From NCBI GenBank assembly GCA_938036785.1, contig CALHWE010000012.1, forward strand, positions 62,001 through 126,000: DNA of 64,000 bases. The letters run 5' to 3'. Below the pieces are notes generated by a model. That model searched no databases. It was given only the letters and a program-made list of their open reading frames with translations, and was not told the origin of the DNA. Shown here piece after piece: positions 59,837-64,000 of the stretch (within the stretch, counting starts at the first letter, position 1; every line of letters begins with the position of its first letter). The translations under genes were made by a program, and so were the position numbers. Source of the stretch: an uncultured Candidatus Saccharibacteria bacterium (GTDB lineage Bacteria; Patescibacteriota; Saccharimonadia; Saccharimonadales; Saccharimonadaceae).

Positions 59837-60607
59837 TTATTGATCGTAATCCGGATCATCGGATCCATACATAGCTTCAAGCTTTGCACGTATGGCGTTT
59901 TCCTCACGCTCATGCGATGGTAGCTCAGGGCGCTGCCAGTGCCGCATCTTGTCTAAGTATTTGTCTGTCATCAGATTTTTGAGTGCAATGGTTGCGAGCT
60001 CTGTTTGCCGTTTGATGCGGCGGATTGGCTCGCGGAGGGCACGATCATCTATTTTAATACCATGCTGCAGTGCTTCGTCAGTAATAGTAATGTGCTGGTG
60101 GGTTTTGCGTACGACATCGTCGATGACCATTTCGAGCTCTGGTTCACGAAGCTGGTTGCTCATATCCTTATACCAATGCCAGTCGATGGTACAAGAATCA
60201 CGACCTCGAAAATGGTTGGGTGGCTGTTTGGCAAGCTCGGCTTGTATAGTAGGATCTAGGCGGCCACAAAGCCAATCAACAGTTAACGAGGGCTTCTGGA
60301 GTATATAAAAGTCATGTCGCAGCGTATCTCCTTTGTTCAAGTTTTTCTCACTGTACGGTATACCAAGCTCGTGGTGCATGTTAAAATTCCATACACCAAC
60401 GCCGTCAGGAGGGCTCATTGTTTCTGGCATGTTGCCCTTTTCTATATCGTTGTATAAGAGCTGGTGCGTGCTGGCTAGTGGGAGGATAACAAGCTTGCCA
60501 GCTATACCACCTACGTGCACTCGTATGTAGTCTTTGGCTGAGGCTTCTTTACTGTGGCTGCTTGCCTCGTCTGCAACGGTCCATTGTTGGTTTCTTTTGT
60601 CGTACAT
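59837..60607 (-). CDS. Unrecognised 256-residue protein
   Basis: Start set at 60607 because TATAAT lies nine bases upstream; the longer frame to 60832 runs through that promoter and the rpmA terminator. The N-terminal half has beta character (DYIRVHVGGIAGKLVILPLASTHQLLYNDI, with VGVWNFNMHHELGIPY). The C-terminal half is helical and charged (IRRIKRQTELATIALKNLMTDKYLDKMRHW). It has two Cys and many Trp and His. No membrane segment. Family unknown. Confidence 0.65.
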   Translation of the reverse strand: MYDKRNQQWTVADEASSHSKEASAKDYIRVHVGGIAGKLVILPLASTHQLLYNDIEKGNMPETMSPPDGVGVWNFNMHHELGIPYSEKNLNKGDTLRHDFYILQKPSLTVDWLCGRLDPTIQAELAKQPPNHFRGRDSCTIDWHWYKDMSNQLREPELEMVIDDVVRKTHQHITITDEALQHGIKIDDRALREPIRRIKRQTELATIALKNLMTDKYLDKMRHWQRPELPSHEREENAIRAKLEAMYGSDDPDYDQ

Positions 60608-60616
60608 AATACAGTG

Positions 60617-60622
60617 ATTATA
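60617..60622 (-). promoter_or_regulatory. -10 box of the 59837-60607 gene, leaderless
   Basis: TATAAT (minus strand) ends nine bases before the ATG at 60607. Confidence 0.65.
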
Positions 60623-60694
60623 GGGTAATATATGACGCATTACAAGTAGCTTGTGTAATATAGTATGAGTGACCGAGCAATAGCAAGAAAAGAA

Positions 60695-60717
60695 CCGCTC
60701 CTTTATGAGCGGCTTTT
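60695..60717 (-). terminator. Terminator of rpmA
   Basis: CCGCTC / GAGCGG stem flanked by A and T runs, 27 bases beyond the rpmA stop on the minus strand. Confidence 0.7.
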
Positions 60718-60743
60718 TCGCTTGCATGTGCGCTATAAAACAC

Positions 60744-61022
60744 CTACGCTGCGCTGACGCACACCTGGGTGCGTGGCTGGGTCTTGCCAGTGAAGGTAGA
60801 CTTCTTGACCTTCTTGAAGCTGACGACACCACTGTGAGCGGCGTGGATGGTGTAGTTGCGGCTCATGTACGTACCAGGGCCAGCAATCTTCGTAGCGCCT
60901 GTCTGGCGGACGAGGACCTCACCAGCATTGACCTGCTGGCCACCGAAGCGCTTGACGCCAAGGCGTGCCCCAGCGTTATTGTGGACGTTCTTGCTTGAGC
61001 CACCTGCTTTGACTTTTGACAT
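60744..61022 (-). CDS. rpmA: 50S ribosomal protein bL27
   Basis: Its N-terminus reaches the peptidyl-transferase centre. 92 residues, starting MSKVKAGGSSKNVHNNAGARLGVKRFGGQQVNAG; there is no cleavable N-terminal extension as in Firmicutes. The C-terminus (KSTFTGKTQPRTQVCVSAA) is a little longer than usual. AAAGGAGTGATAT precedes the ATG. rplU (bL21), the usual upstream partner, is not adjacent. Confidence 0.95.
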   Translation of the reverse strand: MSKVKAGGSSKNVHNNAGARLGVKRFGGQQVNAGEVLVRQTGATKIAGPGTYMSRNYTIHAAHSGVVSFKKVKKSTFTGKTQPRTQVCVSAA

Positions 61023-61326
61023 ATCACTCCTTTAGCTAATATAAACAATCTATACGATTATACGTGAGGGCGTGGGCGAAGTCAAGCGGTGTGGATTGAA
61101 TAGCAGCCGTAAGAATGCCGACTGTTATAACGCGAGAGAAGAGAGCGGCAAGAGGAGTGCGCAAGCGAGCAAGACATTGAGCTGTAGGCATGACAAAAAG
61201 GGGACAAAACATCGACGGTGACGCAGATGGGCTGTAGCACTAACTGAGCAGAGTTGGATAGTTGGTACTATGGTGGTATAATTAGCTACACTACAGATAC
61301 AATAAATGATATGAAAAGGAGTGATG
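61023..61326. other. Intergenic stretch rpmA to 61327 gene
   Basis: Divergent region. Only the TATAAT at 61277-61282 (promoter of the 61327 gene, ~37-base leader) is recognised. Confidence 0.5.
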
Positions 61327-61671
61327 ATGTCGGAACGGTATTATGGAGGAATGGGGCTAAGTGATGAGGGGTCTCCGGTCGGTAGCTTGGATTTGGAAGA
61401 TAATCTGAGACAGATAGAGAAGGAGCGACAAGAAGTTAATGGCTCTACTGCAGAGCGGGCAGCAGGACTTTCCTCTGAGCAGCGCACTCAAGCAGCTCAG
61501 AATTTGAAAGAGGCTCGAGGACATTTTCATCAGGGGCTTGATGCCTTAAACAACCTTATGTACACGTTGCCTCCTGAGCAGCGAGGAGTGCTTCAGCAAA
61601 GTGTAATACCTCAATTTGAAGCAGCTGCCGACAAGCTGCAGGCCACAAATGGTGTAATCACTCTACAATAA
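61327..61671 (+). CDS. Small helical protein, 114 residues
   Basis: AAAAGGAG lies five bases before the ATG at 61327; the GTG and ATG just upstream are too close to that site. After a Gly-rich start the protein is almost all helix: SLDLEDNLRQIEKERQEVNG, then QAAQNLKEARGHFHQGLDALNNLMYTLPPEQRGVLQQSVIPQFEAAADKL. A WXG100-like or helical-bundle fold is conceivable, but no WxG motif is present. Family unknown. Confidence 0.65.
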   Translation: MSERYYGGMGLSDEGSPVGSLDLEDNLRQIEKERQEVNGSTAERAAGLSSEQRTQAAQNLKEARGHFHQGLDALNNLMYTLPPEQRGVLQQSVIPQFEAAADKLQATNGVITLQ

Positions 61672-61708
61672 ATAACCATCGATAAGTTCCTCGCCACTAG
61701 AGTGATAT

Positions 61709-61746
61709 AAAGAACCTCAGCATGACATAGCTGAGGTTCTTTGCTT
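61709..61746 (+). terminator. Terminator of the 61327 gene
   Basis: AGAACCTCAGC / GCTGAGGTTCT, 11-bp stem, followed by TTTGCTTTT. Confidence 0.85.
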
Positions 61747-61815
61747 TTCATAACTGCAATTATACAAGACTAAATACATCCACTGCTGGATGACCAGAAT
61801 GAGTTTTACTCAATA

Positions 61816-63027
61816 CTATTTCATTACTTCCATCACCAGCAACTCCCGCGCTACCACCTGGTTCTCGCGGTAATAACAGAGGTCGGTAGGGCGAACGTGT
61901 TGAAGTAGGCGGCGCTGGTAGCCCAGTTGCTCGAGCTGAGTGATGAGTGGCAGGTGAGTGAACTGCCCGTCGCTGCCGCGCCACGCGGGCACCGCGATGA
62001 CTAGTGGTGTGCCAGGGCGCAGCTGGGGACGAAGATTGGTGAGAAAATGACTGATGATATGGTTGCACGTGGTACGCACAGTGCTGAGCTTAGCGGGGGC
62101 AGGTGGGGCAGAGAAGGGCTGGCCAAGGTATGTCTCACAGACAACGGCGCTGAGCTGCTGGGCGTCTGGCCACTGATAAGTAGTGGCATCAGCTTGAGTA
62201 ACATCTTGCACCACACCAGGAGTAGCCGCGGCAGAGCGGTGCTGCAGCCAGGCGAGGTTCTCGCTGGTATAGCTGACCATCTTAGGGTTCAGGTCGCTGC
62301 CGCACACATCGTAGCCCAGGAGGAGCGCCTCTTGCAGGACAGTGCCAGTGCCGCAGAAGGGGTCGAGCAGCACGGGACGCGGCGCTGAGTGCTTAGTAGC
62401 AGGTGAGAGCTGCACTAGTGGCCCAGCCATATTGATCATCATGCGGGCAAGCTTGGGTGGCAGCATACCGACGAAGGCATCGGTGCGCGGGCGAGCTTGG
62501 TCGCGTGCGGCCAGGGCAGAGATGTTTTGCGCGCCAACACTCTCCGCCACAATAACTCGTCCATCCTGGGCTCGCACCACCAGCAGCTCGATGTGGTGGG
62601 GTGAGCGACCAAGCTTGTTGTGGTGGCTCGTGGCAGTATTGAGCGCTGGAGCGGCATTAGGAATAAGGCGCAGGCTAGTGCCAGTTGCGCGCAATTTTGT
62701 CTTAAGAATAAGGCCAGTCTTTTGCACCTCGCGGGCGCTAACAGAGAAGCCATAGGCACTCATGCCCAGCGTAATCTTGTGCGACGCGCCCTGCCACTGC
62801 GCGCTATAGTGGCGGACAATCTGCCGACTCACCGCCAGCCAGTTACCGCGCAGCTCTAATACCACCTGGCCCGCCTTTTGGCTGCCACCCAGGCGCTCAA
62901 AGGTGAAAGTATCAGAGGTAATAGTAGCGGCCTGCGCTCCAAACCAACGCACCGCCGCCGCGCCATATAGACACTCCAGCTCCGCCACACCCAGGGCCGG
63001 CTGCCGGCCAAGAATCGCAATATACAT
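61816..63027 (-). CDS. THUMP-type SAM-dependent RNA methyltransferase (Trm11-like)
   Basis: 403 residues from ATG 63027. The N-terminal ~170 residues fit a THUMP-like RNA-binding region (MYIAILGRQPALGVAELECLYG). The Rossmann domain has LLDPFCGTGTVLQEALLLGYDVCGSDLNPKMV (SAM motif I and the ribose acid), preceded by RDQARPRTDAFVGMLPPKLARMMINMA, as in tRNA guanine-10 N2-methyltransferases. The usual catalytic DPPYG is replaced by CETYLGQP, so activity or target may differ. TATACT ends six bases before the ATG. Confidence 0.85.
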   Translation of the reverse strand: MYIAILGRQPALGVAELECLYGAAAVRWFGAQAATITSDTFTFERLGGSQKAGQVVLELRGNWLAVSRQIVRHYSAQWQGASHKITLGMSAYGFSVSAREVQKTGLILKTKLRATGTSLRLIPNAAPALNTATSHHNKLGRSPHHIELLVVRAQDGRVIVAESVGAQNISALAARDQARPRTDAFVGMLPPKLARMMINMAGPLVQLSPATKHSAPRPVLLDPFCGTGTVLQEALLLGYDVCGSDLNPKMVSYTSENLAWLQHRSAAATPGVVQDVTQADATTYQWPDAQQLSAVVCETYLGQPFSAPPAPAKLSTVRTTCNHIISHFLTNLRPQLRPGTPLVIAVPAWRGSDGQFTHLPLITQLEQLGYQRRLLQHVRPTDLCYYRENQVVARELLVMEVMK

Positions 63028-63033
63028 ATGCCT

Positions 63034-63039
63034 AGTATA
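63034..63039 (-). promoter_or_regulatory. -10 box of the methyltransferase, leaderless
   Basis: TATACT (minus strand) ends six bases before the ATG at 63027. Confidence 0.65.
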
Positions 63040-63183
63040 GCGCAAAAGCGGGTAGAATGGAGGGGTGATAGCACGAACCAGTGCATTAATATGGGTAGTC
63101 GACCGCTCTCAAGCTTGTATAACGATCTTTCATGCACAGCATGATATAAAGCGCTGGAAAAGGTTCGCCTCGTTGTCTCGTGG

Positions 63184-63189
63184 TATAAT
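63184..63189 (+). promoter_or_regulatory. -10 box of the 63201 gene, near-leaderless
   Basis: TATAAT ends eleven bases before the ATG at 63201, with no ribosome site between. Confidence 0.55.
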
Positions 63190-63200
63190 ATACCGTAGCT

Positions 63201-64000
63201 ATGCAGAAATATATCAAAAAAATAAAACAGCTATCCTTCCGTACCTGGCTGAGTATTATGACATTTGTGCTGATCGCCTTGATTCTATTCTTGTCGCGGC
63301 ACGAGCTTCTCCAGGCGTGGCATTTGCTGCAGCAGGTCAATATATGGGTCTTGATTGCCGTCTTCCCAGTGGCGGCGTTGGGGTATTTAGCGGCGGGTGA
63401 GATGATCTTCTCATATCTGCGGCAAAAGGGCTTCGTGCGTGATGTCAGCCCCTTTGCCCTGATGCGCTTGTCGCTGGAGCTAAATTTCGTCAACCACGCT
63501 TTCCCCAGTGGCGGCCTGAGCGGTATATCATACGCCAACTGGCGCTTACGCAAATACGGCGTCTCGACGGGGCGTGCGACGATGGCCCAGATGGTGCGCT
63601 ATGTCATGGGCTTTGTGGCAGTGGTGCTGTTCCTTGCAGTGGCGGTGGTAATAGTGACGATCGATAGCGGAGTGAACCGCTGGATTATCCTGATGAGTGG
63701 GGGACTGGTATTTTGCCTGACGATGATCACGCTACTGGGAGTATATTTGCTGACGAGCCAGCGGCGGCTCCACAAGGCGGCGCATCAGATCACGCTGACG
63801 ATCAACGGCTTCGCACGGCGTATCCTGCGGCGCACAAAGCCAGTGATGGACGAAGCTGCGGTGCGGCGCTACTGCGACGACCTCCACACCGATTTTCTCG
63901 AGCTGCGGCGGGACAAGAAACTGCTGTGGCAGCCTTTTGTCTGGAGTATTATCTTTACAATTATGGAGATCTTGCCCTTCTGGATGACCTTCCAATCGCT
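63201..64000 (+). CDS. Flippase-like (LPG synthase TM / UPF0104) membrane protein, 3' truncated
   Basis: The ATG at 63201 opens a frame with no stop before the window end (266 codons seen). After a basic start (MQKYIKKIKQLSFRTW) there are at least five hydrophobic helices. The block LRLSLELNFVNHAFPSGGLSG (here MRLSLELNFVNHAFPSGG) near residues 95-115 is typical of the lysylphosphatidylglycerol synthase membrane domain and related glycolipid flippase-like proteins. A cytosolic loop (RRLHKAAHQITLTINGFARRIL) follows. Whether a synthase domain follows cannot be seen. Confidence 0.8.
   Translation, partial: MQKYIKKIKQLSFRTWLSIMTFVLIALILFLSRHELLQAWHLLQQVNIWVLIAVFPVAALGYLAAGEMIFSYLRQKGFVRDVSPFALMRLSLELNFVNHAFPSGGLSGISYANWRLRKYGVSTGRATMAQMVRYVMGFVAVVLFLAVAVVIVTIDSGVNRWIILMSGGLVFCLTMITLLGVYLLTSQRRLHKAAHQITLTINGFARRILRRTKPVMDEAAVRRYCDDLHTDFLELRRDKKLLWQPFVWSIIFTIMEILPFWMTFQS

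Noticed and set aside
60608..60832. 75 extra N-terminal codons for the 59837-60607 gene
   Set aside because: They cross the predicted promoter and the rpmA terminator and look non-coding.
1..64000. tRNA genes, CRISPR arrays and riboswitches in the intergenic regions
   Set aside because: Scanned for T-arm GGTTCGA-type signatures, regularly spaced repeats and known riboswitch-like structure; none was convincing.

Overview
The window reads as part of a Candidate Phyla Radiation (Patescibacteria) genome. The best guess is Saccharibacteria (TM7); that placement is inference, made without any database search. Supporting signs are an S10/spc ribosomal cluster with no rpmD (uL30) between rpsE and rplO, compact house-keeping genes, many unrecognised single genes, and an envelope gene set without lipopolysaccharide or outer-membrane genes. 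Both release factors are present: prfA (RF1), and prfB (RF2) with no internal frameshift. UGA is therefore a normal stop, unlike the recoded Gracilibacteria/Absconditabacteria. No tRNA, rRNA, CRISPR array, transposase or prophage gene was seen.

Layout. 1-4916: the S10/spc operon from rplB (cut by the window edge) to rpsH, closed by a terminator. 4917-9299: an accessory block that splits the spc operon (two-repeat membrane protein, two unrecognised proteins, a small coupled membrane-protein pair). 9300-11322: rplF-rplR-rpsE-rplO and a terminator, with no secY after it. 11584-16878: microgene, DUF5684-like membrane protein, HExxH membrane metallopeptidase candidate with a partner, prfA, an orphan and rpmE type B. 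17063-24187: rpsB-tsf, frr-uppS-rseP, a CPBP protease, proS and greA. 24504-33378: lysS plus surface or orphan genes, including a caspase-like candidate, a membrane-anchored six-hairpin-glycosidase-like protein and a DUF2207 protein. 33586-43165: uppP, a MacB-like ABC exporter, a collagen-like surface protein, serS-pyrD and hpf. 43250-47646: a frameshifted small gene, then secA and an M16 peptidase. 48327-56516: murD, htpX-like, prfB, and ftsE-ftsX with a PcsB-like CHAP hydrolase. 56537-64000: ctpA, a stand-alone response regulator, orphans, rpmA, a THUMP-type methyltransferase and a flippase-like membrane protein cut by the window end.

How genes work together. Most of the window is translation (ribosomal proteins, EF-Ts, RRF, RF1, RF2, HPF, three aminoacyl-tRNA synthetases). 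A second theme is the envelope: UppS and UppP supply and recycle undecaprenyl carrier, MurD builds peptidoglycan precursor, FtsEX with a PcsB-like hydrolase fits controlled wall cutting at division, and SecA exports proteins. Several membrane or secreted proteases (RseP, CPBP, HtpX-like, CtpA, M16) accompany them. The collagen-like, glycosidase-like and DUF2207 proteins are candidates for the cell surface, where an episymbiont would meet its host.

The most striking global signal is promoter architecture. At about sixteen transcription-unit starts a good -10 hexamer ends only 6-11 nt before the start codon and there is no Shine-Dalgarno sequence. This predicts leaderless mRNAs, including a GTG start (ftsE) and a TTG start (7905). 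Internal operon genes and some first genes instead carry strong AAGGAG sites.
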